DNA from: Phenylobacterium sp.
GTDB lineage: Bacteria; Pseudomonadota; Alphaproteobacteria; Caulobacterales; Caulobacteraceae
NCBI RefSeq assembly: GCF_004799515.1
Contig: NZ_SSMX01000037.1
Location: 1 to 64,000 of the forward strand
Length of the DNA stretch: 64,000 nt
Direction: 5' to 3'
Shown: in pieces, positions 56,490 to 64,000 of the stretch
Layout of the letters: every line of letters begins with the position of its first letter
How positions within the stretch are numbered: the stretch's first letter is position 1
The notes under the pieces: model-generated
Seen by the model: only the letters and a program-made list of their open reading frames with translations
Told to the model about the DNA's origin: nothing
The model's database searches: none
Translations under genes and position numbers: made by a program

Positions 56490-59411
56490 ATGGCCGACGA
56501 CGCCACGCCTTCTCGCGACTACCGCGAAACCGTCTTCCTCCCCGAAACGCCGTTTCCCATGCGCGCGGGCCTGCCGCAGAAGGAGCCGCAGATCCTGGCC
56601 GCCTGGACGCAGGGCGACCTCTACCACGCCATGCGCAAGGCCCGGCAGCACGCCGGCGCGCCGCTCTATGTGCTGCACGACGGCCCGCCCTACGCCAACG
56701 GCGCGATCCACATCGGCCACGCCCTGCAGAAGACCCTGAAGGACTTCGTCGTGCGCTCGCGGTTCCTGCTGGGCTACGACGTCGATTACGTCCCCGGCTG
56801 GGACTGCCACGGGCTGCCGATCGAGTGGAAGATCGAGGAGGAGCTGCGCGCCCAGGGCCGGCGCAAGGACGAGGTCTCCAAGGCCGAGTTCCGCACCCGC
56901 TGCCGCGAGTACGCCGCCAAGTGGATCGGCGTGCAGATGAAGGGCTTCCAGCGCCTGGGGGTGATCGGCGACTGGGAGCACCGCTACGCCACCATGGACT
57001 ATGGCTCGGAGGCCGCCATCGTCGCCGAGTTCCACAAGTTCGTGGTCTCCGGCCAGCTCTACCGCGGCTCGAAGCCCGTCATGTGGAGCCCGGTGGAGCG
57101 CACGGCGCTGGCCGACGCCGAGGTCGAGTACCACGATCACACCAGCCCCACGATCTGGGTGAAGTTCCCGGTGGTGGAAGGCTCCAACGCCGCGGCCAAC
57201 GCCAGCGTGGTGATCTGGACCACCACCCCCTGGACCATTCCGGCCAACCGGGCGGTGAGCTACAATCCCGACATCGCCTATGCGGTCTTCCAGGTCGACG
57301 AGATGGAGACCGGGCTGGAGTTCGAGCCCTGGGCCAAGGCCGGCGACCGGCTTCTCGTGGCCGAGAAGCTGGCCCAGGACGTCATGGCCGCCGCCAAGGT
57401 CGCCAAGTTCCACCGGATAGAGAAGGTCGAGCCCGAGGGCATGGTGCTGGCCCATCCGCTCAGCAGCCTGGACGGCGGCTATGGCTTCCAGGTGCCGATG
57501 CTGGCCGGCGACCACGTCACCGACGACGCCGGCACGGGCTTCGTGCACACCGCGCCCGGCCACGGCGCCGACGACTATGCCGTCTGGCTGGCGCATGGCC
57601 ATCGCGAGATCCCAGAGACCGTCGATCCGGACGGCGCCTACTATCCGGGCGTGCCGCTGTTCGCGGGCCTGAAGGTGCTGGAGACCGAGGGCAAGAAGGC
57701 CGGCAAGTTCGGCCCGGCCAACGCAGCGGTGATGGAGAAGCTGATCGAGGCCGGCGGCCTCTTGGCGCGGGGCCGCATCGAGCACGCCTACCCGCACAGC
57801 TGGCGGTCCAAGGCGCCGGTGATCTTCCGCAACACGCCGCAGTGGTTCATCCGCATGGACGAGCCGCTGGAGGACGCCGCGCACGGCGGGCGCACGCTTC
57901 GCGAGACGGCGCTGGAGTCCATCGAGGCGACGGCCTTCTACCCGGCCGGCGGCAAGAACCGCATCCGCGCCATGGTCGAGAGCCGCCCCGACTGGCTGAT
58001 CAGCCGCCAGCGCGCCTGGGGCGCCCCCTTGGCCATGTTCGTGGACAAGGAAACCGGCCATCCGCTGCACGACGCGGCGGTCAATGCCCGCATCGTCGAG
58101 CTGATCCGCGCCGAGGGCGCCGACGCCTGGTTCACCCGGCCGGCCTCCGACTTCCTGGGCCACCACGACCCCGAGCGTTTCGAGAAGGTCGAGGACATCC
58201 TCGACGTCTGGTTCGACAGCGGCTCGACCCACGCCTTCACCCTGGAAGGCCGCGCCCACACCCGCTGGCCCGCCGACCTCTACCTGGAAGGCTCCGACCA
58301 GCACCGCGGCTGGTTCCAGTCGTCGCTGCTGGAAAGCTCCGGCACCCGCGGCCGCGCGCCCTACGACGCCATCCTGACCCACGGCTTCACCATGGACGAG
58401 GCCGGCGAGAAGATGTCGAAGTCAAAGGGCAACGTCGTCGACCCCGAGCAGGTGATCCGCGAGAGCGGCGCGGAGATCATCCGGCTGTGGGCGGCGCTGA
58501 TCGACTACGCGGACGATAGCCGCATCGGCAAGACCGTGCTGCAGACCACCTCCGACGCCTACCGCAAGCTCCGGAACACCATCCGCTACCTGCTGGGCGC
58601 GCTCGCCGACTATTCGCCGGACGAAGCGGTGGAGATCGAGGAGATGCCGCCGCTGGAGCGGTACATCCTGCACCGGCTCTGGCAGCTGGATGGGCAGGTC
58701 CGCGCGGCCTACGACGGCTACCAGTTCCAGGACGTGATCCGCCCCCTGATGGATTTCTGCCAGGAGGACCTGTCGGCGCTGTTCTTCGACATCCGCCGCG
58801 ACAGCCTCTACTGCGACCGGCCGGATGCACTGCGCCGGCGCTCGGCGCGCACGGTGATGCAGGCGGCCTTCTCGCGGCTGACCGCCTGGCTGTCGCCCCT
58901 GATCCCCTTCACCATGGAAGAGGCCTGGACCACCCGCTATCCGGAGGCCGGCTCCAACAGCCTGCGGGTGATCCCCGAGACGCCGGCGGCCTGGCGCAAC
59001 GACGCCGAGGCCGAGCGCTGGGCCAAGGTGCAGGCGGTGACGTCAGTTGTCACCGGCGCGCTGGAGGTCGAACGGCGCGAGAAGCGGCTGGGCGCGGCGC
59101 TGGAGGCCGCCCCGCGCGTCTGGATCGCCGAGCCCGAGCTGATGGCCGCCTTCGACGGCCTGGACCCCGCCGAGGTGTTCCGCACCAGCCAGGCGGACCT
59201 GCAGCCCGGCGACGGCCCGGCCGAGGCCTTCCGCCTGCCGGATGTCCCCGGCGTCGCCGTCGAGCCGCTGCGCGCCGAGGGCCGCAAGTGCGCCCGGTCC
59301 TGGCGCATCCTGCCCGAGGTCGGCTCCGACCCGCGCTATCCCGACCTTTCCCTGCGCGACGCGGACGCCGTGGCCGCCTGGGACGCCACCCACGACAAGG
59401 TTGACGCATGA
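56490..59411 (+). CDS. ileS: Isoleucyl-tRNA synthetase
   Basis: 973-residue class I synthetase. It contains PYANGAIHIGHALQKTLKDF (HIGH region, about 67-86), WDCHGLPIEWKIEEEL, the editing domain TTTPWTIPANRAVSYNPDIAYAV with TAPGHGADDY, and KMSKS in DEAGEKMSKSKGNVVDP (about 638-654). The C-terminal region lacks the zinc-finger extension of some long forms. ATG 56490 is chosen; a TTG 12 bp upstream is possible. Overlaps lspA by 4 bp. Confidence 0.95.
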   Translation: MADDATPSRDYRETVFLPETPFPMRAGLPQKEPQILAAWTQGDLYHAMRKARQHAGAPLYVLHDGPPYANGAIHIGHALQKTLKDFVVRSRFLLGYDVDYVPGWDCHGLPIEWKIEEELRAQGRRKDEVSKAEFRTRCREYAAKWIGVQMKGFQRLGVIGDWEHRYATMDYGSEAAIVAEFHKFVVSGQLYRGSKPVMWSPVERTALADAEVEYHDHTSPTIWVKFPVVEGSNAAANASVVIWTTTPWTIPANRAVSYNPDIAYAVFQVDEMETGLEFEPWAKAGDRLLVAEKLAQDVMAAAKVAKFHRIEKVEPEGMVLAHPLSSLDGGYGFQVPMLAGDHVTDDAGTGFVHTAPGHGADDYAVWLAHGHREIPETVDPDGAYYPGVPLFAGLKVLETEGKKAGKFGPANAAVMEKLIEAGGLLARGRIEHAYPHSWRSKAPVIFRNTPQWFIRMDEPLEDAAHGGRTLRETALESIEATAFYPAGGKNRIRAMVESRPDWLISRQRAWGAPLAMFVDKETGHPLHDAAVNARIVELIRAEGADAWFTRPASDFLGHHDPERFEKVEDILDVWFDSGSTHAFTLEGRAHTRWPADLYLEGSDQHRGWFQSSLLESSGTRGRAPYDAILTHGFTMDEAGEKMSKSKGNVVDPEQVIRESGAEIIRLWAALIDYADDSRIGKTVLQTTSDAYRKLRNTIRYLLGALADYSPDEAVEIEEMPPLERYILHRLWQLDGQVRAAYDGYQFQDVIRPLMDFCQEDLSALFFDIRRDSLYCDRPDALRRRSARTVMQAAFSRLTAWLSPLIPFTMEEAWTTRYPEAGSNSLRVIPETPAAWRNDAEAERWAKVQAVTSVVTGALEVERREKRLGAALEAAPRVWIAEPELMAAFDGLDPAEVFRTSQADLQPGDGPAEAFRLPDVPGVAVEPLRAEGRKCARSWRILPEVGSDPRYPDLSLRDADAVAAWDATHDKVDA

Positions 59412-59923
59412 CCAAACTCGGCCGATGGGCCCTGCTGATCGCCCTGGTGGTGGTCGTCGCCGACCAGGCGGTGAAGTACTGGATCCTCGAGGTCCTGCGC
59501 CTGCAGGAAGGCCAGACGATCCCGGTGTTCGGGCCGTTTCGCCTGACCGGGGTGTGGAATCCGGGGGTCAGCTTCGGCTTCCTGCAGGCTCATCACGACC
59601 TTGTGCGCTGGCTGCTGGCGGCCTTCTCGATCGGCGTGGCGGTGATGCTGGGCGTCTGGGTGCGGGCCACCGGGCGGCCGCTGTTCGCCGTGGCCGTGGG
59701 CCTGGTGATGGGCGGCGCGATCGGCAACGTCGTCGACCGGGTGCGCTATGGCGCGGTGGCCGACTTCATCGACGCCTCGCCGCTGCACTTCCCCTGGATC
59801 TTCAACGTGGCCGATTCGGCCATCACCATCGGCATCTGCCTCTTGCTCATCGACATGCTGCGCCAGGACGGCCGGGCGCGTCCGCAGGGCAAGGCCGGGG
59901 GTGCGACAGGGGATGCGGCCTGA
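59408..59923 (+). CDS. lspA: Prolipoprotein signal peptidase (signal peptidase II)
   Basis: 171 residues with four membrane helices. The two catalytic aspartates lie in GGAIGNVVDRVRYGAVADFID and FNVADSAITIGI. The ATG overlaps the ileS stop (ATGA), so the two are co-translated. It processes lipoproteins such as the one encoded next. Confidence 0.95.
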   Translation: MTKLGRWALLIALVVVVADQAVKYWILEVLRLQEGQTIPVFGPFRLTGVWNPGVSFGFLQAHHDLVRWLLAAFSIGVAVMLGVWVRATGRPLFAVAVGLVMGGAIGNVVDRVRYGAVADFIDASPLHFPWIFNVADSAITIGICLLLIDMLRQDGRARPQGKAGGATGDAA

Positions 59924-60003
59924 TGTTCCGTTGGCGCGGACCGGCGTTTGCGCTATCTGCTTCTCCTTCGCGGCCGGGGGCGGCTTGGGAGCTTAAGGAT
60001 TTC

Positions 60004-60558
60004 ATGAGCGTCAACCGTCTGTTCGTTGCGGCCGCGCTGATCGCGGCCACGGGGGTCGCGGGCTGTGCGTCGACGCGTAATGCGCTCGGCATCACCAAGG
60101 TCACCCCTGACGAATTCCGCGTGGTCACCAAGGCCCCGCTGGTCGTTCCGCCCGACTTCGCCTTGCGCCCGCCGGCGCCCGGCAAGCCGCGCCCGCAGGA
60201 GCTGCAGCCGGAAAGCGCCGCGCGCACCGCCCTCCTGGGCGCGCGCGAGGGCGAGGCCCGCTCCGACGGCGAGAAGGCCCTGGTCGCCAAGGCGGGCGCC
60301 GACAAGGCCGATCCCCTGATCCGCTACCTGGTCGACGACGAGTTCGGCGACGTGGCGCACAAGGAGAAGAGCTTCGCCGACCGCGTGATGTTCTGGCGCG
60401 CCGACAAGACGCCCCAGCCTCAGGCGATCAACGACACCGCCGCCCCGATCGACCCGGCGGCCGAGGCCGAGCGCATCTCCAAGCTGACCGGCGGCAAGAC
60501 GGTGGTCATCGCCCGCGAAGGCGAGAAGAAGCCGATCCTGAAGCTGCCAGGGCTCTAG
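60004..60558 (+). CDS. bamF: DUF3035 lipoprotein (BamF-like)
   Basis: 184 residues with lipoprotein leader LIAATGVAGC (lipid cysteine at 21). The conserved motif VTPDEFRVVTKAPLVVPPDF (about 33-52) followed by LRPPAPGKPRPQEL resembles the BamC-type motif. In Caulobacter a DUF3035 lipoprotein, BamF, is part of the outer-membrane beta-barrel assembly machine. Name assigned by that family link. The gene ends 4 bp before the convergent XRE gene. Confidence 0.7.
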   Translation: MSVNRLFVAAALIAATGVAGCASTRNALGITKVTPDEFRVVTKAPLVVPPDFALRPPAPGKPRPQELQPESAARTALLGAREGEARSDGEKALVAKAGADKADPLIRYLVDDEFGDVAHKEKSFADRVMFWRADKTPQPQAINDTAAPIDPAAEAERISKLTGGKTVVIAREGEKKPILKLPGL

Positions 60559-60562
60559 GCGC

Positions 60563-60802
60563 CTAGCTCTCCCACTGGAAGACCGCATCCAGGCCCACGC
60601 CGAACACGTGGGCGATGCGGAAGGCCGCCTCCAGGGACGGCGAATATTTGCCGGCCTCGATGGCCGCCACGGTCTGGCGGGTCATGCCGATCCGCTCGGC
60701 CAGCTCCGACTGGGTCATCTCGCCGTGCTCGAAGCGCAGGCGGCGGATCTGGTTGACGATCGGCAGGCCGCCGGGGTCCTTGGCCACGCCCTCAGGCTCC
60801 AC
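60563..60802 (-). CDS. XRE-family transcriptional regulator
   Basis: 79 residues with a GTG start at 60800-60802 (GTG 60787 is also possible). The helix-turn-helix is [53 protein letters not shown]. It overlaps the end of the membrane-protein gene upstream by 11 bp, so the two form a unit. The palindrome at 61239-61268 is a candidate autoregulatory operator. Confidence 0.85.
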   Translation of the reverse strand: MEPEGVAKDPGGLPIVNQIRRLRFEHGEMTQSELAERIGMTRQTVAAIEAGKYSPSLEAAFRIAHVFGVGLDAVFQWES

Positions 60803-61208
60803 GCCGGAACATCACGATCTGCGCGCCGGCGACGGCCAGGGTGGTCAGCACCACGTTCAAAAGGGCGAAGTTGGCGATGTCGATGGCGCTGTGGCCCAGG
60901 TGCACGGGCAGGAACAGGGTCAGCATCAGGGCGGTCAGCAGGTAGTAGCCCAGGCTGTGGGCGCGCCCCTGGATCAGGTCCTCCCGCTCGTCGCGCGGGG
61001 CGAGGCCGTCCTTCGGGGTCGTGGCCTTGGCGACCGCGCTCAATCCGATTCGAAGCGCGATCAGCAGGGCGACGCAGGCCAGCAGCAGGTGCATGGCGGC
61101 GAAGCTGTGGCTGTCTACGGCGCCCGCGACGATGACGCCGAAATAGACCCCGAAGCAGAGCAGCACCGACACCACGGTGATCCAGGCCGATTTCTCGCGG
61201 AAGGACAT
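60792..61208 (-). CDS. Four-helix membrane protein partner of the XRE regulator
   Basis: 138 residues, helices at about 8-30, 37-58, 87-106 and 113-131. Small multi-helix proteins encoded in front of short XRE regulators are common, but the function is unknown; the link may be sensing membrane or stress signals. ATG 61206-61208. The 159 bp upstream hold a strong palindrome. Confidence 0.7.
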   Translation of the reverse strand: MSFREKSAWITVVSVLLCFGVYFGVIVAGAVDSHSFAAMHLLLACVALLIALRIGLSAVAKATTPKDGLAPRDEREDLIQGRAHSLGYYLLTALMLTLFLPVHLGHSAIDIANFALLNVVLTTLAVAGAQIVMFRRGA

Positions 61209-61238
61209 GCACAGCGCCTTACGTGTAAAAAATCCTGG

Positions 61239-61268
61239 ACATGATGTACGATATATTTTACATCATGT
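61239..61268. promoter_or_regulatory. Palindromic operator upstream of the membrane protein-XRE pair
   Basis: ACATGATGTA (61239-61248) and TACATCATGT (61259-61268), perfect 10-bp arms with a 10-bp AT-rich spacer, 31 bp upstream of the start of the membrane-protein gene. Best explained as the binding site of the XRE protein. The AT-rich spacer may contain a -10 element of the minus-strand promoter. Confidence 0.6.
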
Positions 61269-61367
61269 TCGCCTTTCTTGTCATCAGCTAGCAGGCCCGG
61301 GCGACGTCCGCAAACGCTTTCCGGGCGTGGGAAGGCCTGCGCCGAAATCCAGGAAGGACCACCCCTC

Positions 61368-61760
61368 ATGACCGCTCGCCATTTCGCCGGCCTCGCCGCC
61401 GCGAGCCTGCTGGCCGCCGCTGCAATCGCGGGCGTGGCGCAGGCCGCGCCGCCGTCCGACGCGACCCATTCGATGCAGGGCGGCGAACAGGCCTGGATCA
61501 ACGACCCGCACATGCACGCCTTCTACGAGGCCACGCGCGCGGCGTTCGCGGGCGGGCCGGCCAAGGTCGACGTCGACGTTTATGAGCAGAAATCCTTCGC
61601 CATCTTCCGCGACTTCGCGCCGGCCATGCACATGACGCCCGCCGGCATGGTGGACCACCTGAAGCTGATCCCGCGCCAGGTGGTGCAGATCGTGCGGGAG
61701 GATCCCCACGTCCTCGACAGCTACGACAACTTCGTCGCCGCCACCTTCGGCCCGCGCTAG
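61368..61760 (+). CDS. Small exported protein, unknown function
   Basis: 130 residues from ATG 61368 behind AGGAAGGACC. The signal peptide ends near AGVAQAAP (about 26). The mature part HSMQGGEQAWINDPHMHAFYEATRAAFAGG and IVREDPHVLDSYDNFVAATFGPR shows several histidines but no known domain. A metal-binding role is possible, not shown. Confidence 0.6.
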   Translation: MTARHFAGLAAASLLAAAAIAGVAQAAPPSDATHSMQGGEQAWINDPHMHAFYEATRAAFAGGPAKVDVDVYEQKSFAIFRDFAPAMHMTPAGMVDHLKLIPRQVVQIVREDPHVLDSYDNFVAATFGPR

Positions 61761-61772
61761 CCGCGCGCGTCC

Positions 61773-62750
61773 TTACGTCTCTTCGCCCGGGGTGGTGACG
61801 GTGAAGCCCTGGGCGCGGAGCTGGTCCAGCACGCCCCCCTGGGCGAGCAGGGGCCTGAGCGGCACGACGGCGATGGCGTGGCCGGGCCGCTTCAGCGCCT
61901 GGCCGATGGCCGCCACCAGGTCGGTCTTGACCCGCGTGTCGAAGGCCGCCGCGCCGGGCACGAGCGCGATGCAGCGCTCATAGGTCCGCTCGTTGCTGAG
62001 CGCGCCGCGCACGTCGCCGCCCGCCCAGGCCTTCGCCGCGGCCTGGGTGACGCCGGGGCCGGCCTCGGCCTGGGCCAGCACCTCGTCGAAACAGGCGCGG
62101 CCCGCCGGCTGCGGCGTGCGGATCACCGCCCCCATCAGCGGGGCGACGTCATAGCTCTTCTGCGACAGCGGCACGCGGGCGCGCTGGGCGAGCAGCTTGA
62201 CCAGCTTGACCGGCTCGGTGGTGGTGAGGCTGTTCCTGGTCCGGTAGTCGGTGGCCAGCAGCAGGCCCGCCGCCAGGGGGTTGCGGGTGGCGTAGTGGTC
62301 GGCGGGCTGGCCCAGCCGGCTGCGGACGGCCACGAAGCGGCCCTGGGTCGCAGGATCGAGGGTGGTCTCGAACACCCCGCCGCGCAGGCGCATGAAGTTG
62401 AAGGCCGCCCCGAAGGCGCCGACGAAGGTCACCTTCACATCCTGGAACGGCAGGATCACCACATTGGCCCCGGCCAGGCGCCGCTCGAAGAGGCCGCGGT
62501 CCCAGTCCATGCGCTTGGGGGCCAGGGTGGGCGCGCCCAGCACATAGACGGTGCTGGTCCCGTTGGAGACCGTCCACCAGGCGGGGCCCGGCAGGCGGGC
62601 GGTGACCACCAGCTCCTCGACGATCACCGAGTCTGGATCGTTGGGATCGGGGCGGGCGGGCGTGGCCGGCCCCTGGGCGGCCGCGGGCAGGGCGGTCGCC
62701 AGCGCCAGGGCGGCGGCGAGGATAGCGGCGAGGCGGGATCTCAGGCGCAT
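61773..62750 (-). CDS. TraB/GumN-like exported protein
   Basis: 325 residues with a signal peptide (AAALALATALPAAAQ). The PAWWTVSNGTSTVYVLGAPTLAPKRMDWD segment follows the start of TraB/GumN proteins, which often show V-x-x-x-G-x-x-H at this place; the histidine is missing here (VLGAPT). The final APLRPLLA-like region (VVPLRPLLAQGGVLDQLRAQGFTV) fits the family end. Divergent from mutL (49-bp gap). Confidence 0.7.
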   Translation of the reverse strand: MRLRSRLAAILAAALALATALPAAAQGPATPARPDPNDPDSVIVEELVVTARLPGPAWWTVSNGTSTVYVLGAPTLAPKRMDWDRGLFERRLAGANVVILPFQDVKVTFVGAFGAAFNFMRLRGGVFETTLDPATQGRFVAVRSRLGQPADHYATRNPLAAGLLLATDYRTRNSLTTTEPVKLVKLLAQRARVPLSQKSYDVAPLMGAVIRTPQPAGRACFDEVLAQAEAGPGVTQAAAKAWAGGDVRGALSNERTYERCIALVPGAAAFDTRVKTDLVAAIGQALKRPGHAIAVVPLRPLLAQGGVLDQLRAQGFTVTTPGEET

Positions 62751-62799
62751 CGGCAGGTCCGGAATCGTCCTATATTGAGCAGCCGTCGAAAGCCCGTTC

Positions 62800-64000
62800 A
62801 TGCCCATCCATCGCCTGCCGCCTGAAACCGTCAACCGTATCGCCGCCGGCGAGGTGGTGGAACGCCCGGCGAGCGCGGTCAAGGAGCTGGTGGAAAACGC
62901 CCTCGACGCCGGCGCCGCCAGGGTCGAGGTGCAAGCCGACGGCGGCGGGCTGACCCGTATCTTGGTGGCCGACGATGGCCAAGGTTTGGCGGCGGCCGAG
63001 CTGGCCCTGGCCATCGAGCGCCACGCCACCTCCAAGCTCAGCCCCGACGACGCCGGCGACTACGACCTCCTGCACATCGCCACCCTGGGCTTCCGCGGCG
63101 AGGCCCTGCCGTCGATCGGCTCGGTGGCTAGGCTCTCGATCGCCAGCCGGGCGCGAGGCGTTCCCGACGCGCACGCGATCCTCGTGGAGGCGGGCGCGGT
63201 GGGGCCGGTGACGCCGGCGGCCTTCCCCGATCCGCACGGGGCGCGGGTCGAGGTGCGCGACCTCTTCTACGCCACCCCGGCGCGGCTGAAGTTCATGAAG
63301 TCCGAGCGGGCCGAGGCCATGGCCATCGCCGAAGAGGTGAAGCGCCAGGCCATGGCCCACGAGGCGGTGAGCTTCGCCCTCGACCTCGACGGCCGCCGAA
63401 CGCTGCGCCTGCCGGCCGAGGCCAAGGGGCCGGACGGGCGGCTGGCCCGGCTCTCGGCGATCATGGGCCGCGAGTTCGCCGACAATGCGCTCTCCATCGA
63501 CCATGAGCGCGAAGGCGTGCGGCTGTCGGGGTTCGCCGGCCTGCCGACCTACAACCGCGGCAACGCCGGCCACCAGTACCTGTTCGTCAATGGACGGCCG
63601 GTGCGGGACCGCCTGCTGCAGGGCGCGCTCAGGGCCGCCTACGCCGACTTCCTGGCGCGCGACCGCCATCCGCTGGCGGCGCTCTACGTCGAGGTCGATC
63701 CGGCCTACGTCGACGTCAACGTCCATCCGGCCAAGGCCGAGGTGCGCTTCCGCGATCCCGGCCTGGTGCGCGGCCTGATCGTCGGCGGCCTGCGCCATGC
63801 GCTGGCGAGCGCCGGCCATCGGGCTTCGACCACCGTGGCGAGCGCCGCCCTGGGCGGCTTCCGCCCGGAAGGCTTTAGGGGCGGCGGCTGGACGCCGCCG
63901 CCCAGGGCCACGGGCTATTCGGCCTGGGCGCAGGGCGGCTGGCAGCCGACGGCGCAAGGCGCGCTCGCCGCCGCGGTCCAGTCGATCCCGGGTCTGACCG
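62800..64000 (+). CDS. mutL: DNA mismatch repair protein MutL, N-terminal part (cut by window edge)
   Basis: About 400 residues before the edge. The GHKL ATPase domain is complete: [31 protein letters not shown] (N-box), [24 protein letters not shown], and the transducer part [16 protein letters not shown] with [13 protein letters not shown]. The C-terminal endonuclease or dimer region is outside. It directs repair of replication mismatches. Confidence 0.95.
   Translation, partial: MPIHRLPPETVNRIAAGEVVERPASAVKELVENALDAGAARVEVQADGGGLTRILVADDGQGLAAAELALAIERHATSKLSPDDAGDYDLLHIATLGFRGEALPSIGSVARLSIASRARGVPDAHAILVEAGAVGPVTPAAFPDPHGARVEVRDLFYATPARLKFMKSERAEAMAIAEEVKRQAMAHEAVSFALDLDGRRTLRLPAEAKGPDGRLARLSAIMGREFADNALSIDHEREGVRLSGFAGLPTYNRGNAGHQYLFVNGRPVRDRLLQGALRAAYADFLARDRHPLAALYVEVDPAYVDVNVHPAKAEVRFRDPGLVRGLIVGGLRHALASAGHRASTTVASAALGGFRPEGFRGGGWTPPPRATGYSAWAQGGWQPTAQGALAAAVQSIPGLT

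Noticed and set aside
56397..58382. 661-codon minus-strand frame opposite ileS
   Set aside because: Antisense of a clear synthetase; composition of the translation (His/Val/Leu/Gly/Asp-rich) is that of a reversed GC-rich gene.

Overview
The window is a GC-rich alphaproteobacterial chromosome segment. Family-level markers point to the Caulobacteraceae (Caulobacter or Phenylobacterium type): a DUF1465/RcdA protein next to rpmE, a TipF-like EAL protein, a BamF-type DUF3035 lipoprotein after lspA, a DUF4164-zapA-6S RNA order, and a HrcA/CIRCE-controlled groESL operon. The genus cannot be fixed from the sequence alone. Almost every base can be assigned. No tRNA, rRNA, CRISPR array or transposase gene was found.

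Layout. 1-502: start of a TonB-dependent receptor that runs off the left edge. 741-5022: quinone oxidoreductase, DUF1192, rcdA, rpmE and an MsbA-like ABC exporter. 5031-10710: a minus-strand run cydA-cydB-DUF2474-thiE-inositol phosphatase, and a divergent iron-storage pair bfd-bfr followed by a TspO-like protein. 10791-12714: a metabolite:H+ symporter and a small membrane protein. 12751-19453: central carbon genes tkt-purT-gap-pgk-fba, all on the minus strand. 19613-24804: DUF4164-zapA, then a two-gene lower-GC module, then 6S RNA, 5-formyl-THF cyclo-ligase and a YmdB phosphoesterase. 24801-34577: an EF-hand lipoprotein, a small membrane protein, a CoA-transferase, a hydrolase, groESL, cyclopropane fatty acid synthase, an acyl-CoA dehydrogenase and a lipoprotein. 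34729-43494: accessory metabolism with two tandem tannase/feruloyl-esterase genes, two GNATs, a TauE/SafE exporter, a PEPxxWA-CTERM protein and a Baeyer-Villiger-type monooxygenase. 43744-49469: tipF, a DUF885 peptidase-like protein, a HAD phosphatase, MaoC and ribF. 49470-56489: an accessory block that separates ribF from ileS, with an ECF sigma factor and a divergent Ser/Thr kinase, a second PEPxxWA-CTERM protein, a cyanophycinase-like enzyme and a His/Gly repeat protein. 56490-64000: ileS-lspA-bamF, an XRE regulator with a membrane partner, two exported or TraB-like proteins, and mutL, which runs off the right edge.

How parts work together. tkt, gap, pgk and fba carry triose, hexose and pentose phosphate interconversion. 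cydAB with a DUF2474 peptide builds a terminal oxidase, and bfd-bfr manages stored iron beside it behind a possible Fur site. groES-groEL sit under a CIRCE operator, with a terminator downstream. ileS-lspA-bamF serve translation, lipoprotein maturation and outer-membrane assembly.

The most interesting locus is 20740-23108. A LysM-containing protein without a signal peptide, with a variable-looking C-terminal domain, is translationally coupled to a small protein with two membrane helices. This resembles a polymorphic toxin-immunity pair, and it is wedged between zapA and the 6S RNA gene. The 6S promoter appears to overlap the stop codon of the second gene. A family of intergenic palindromic repeats with the core GTCATCC...GGGACCCA is scattered over at least seven loci.
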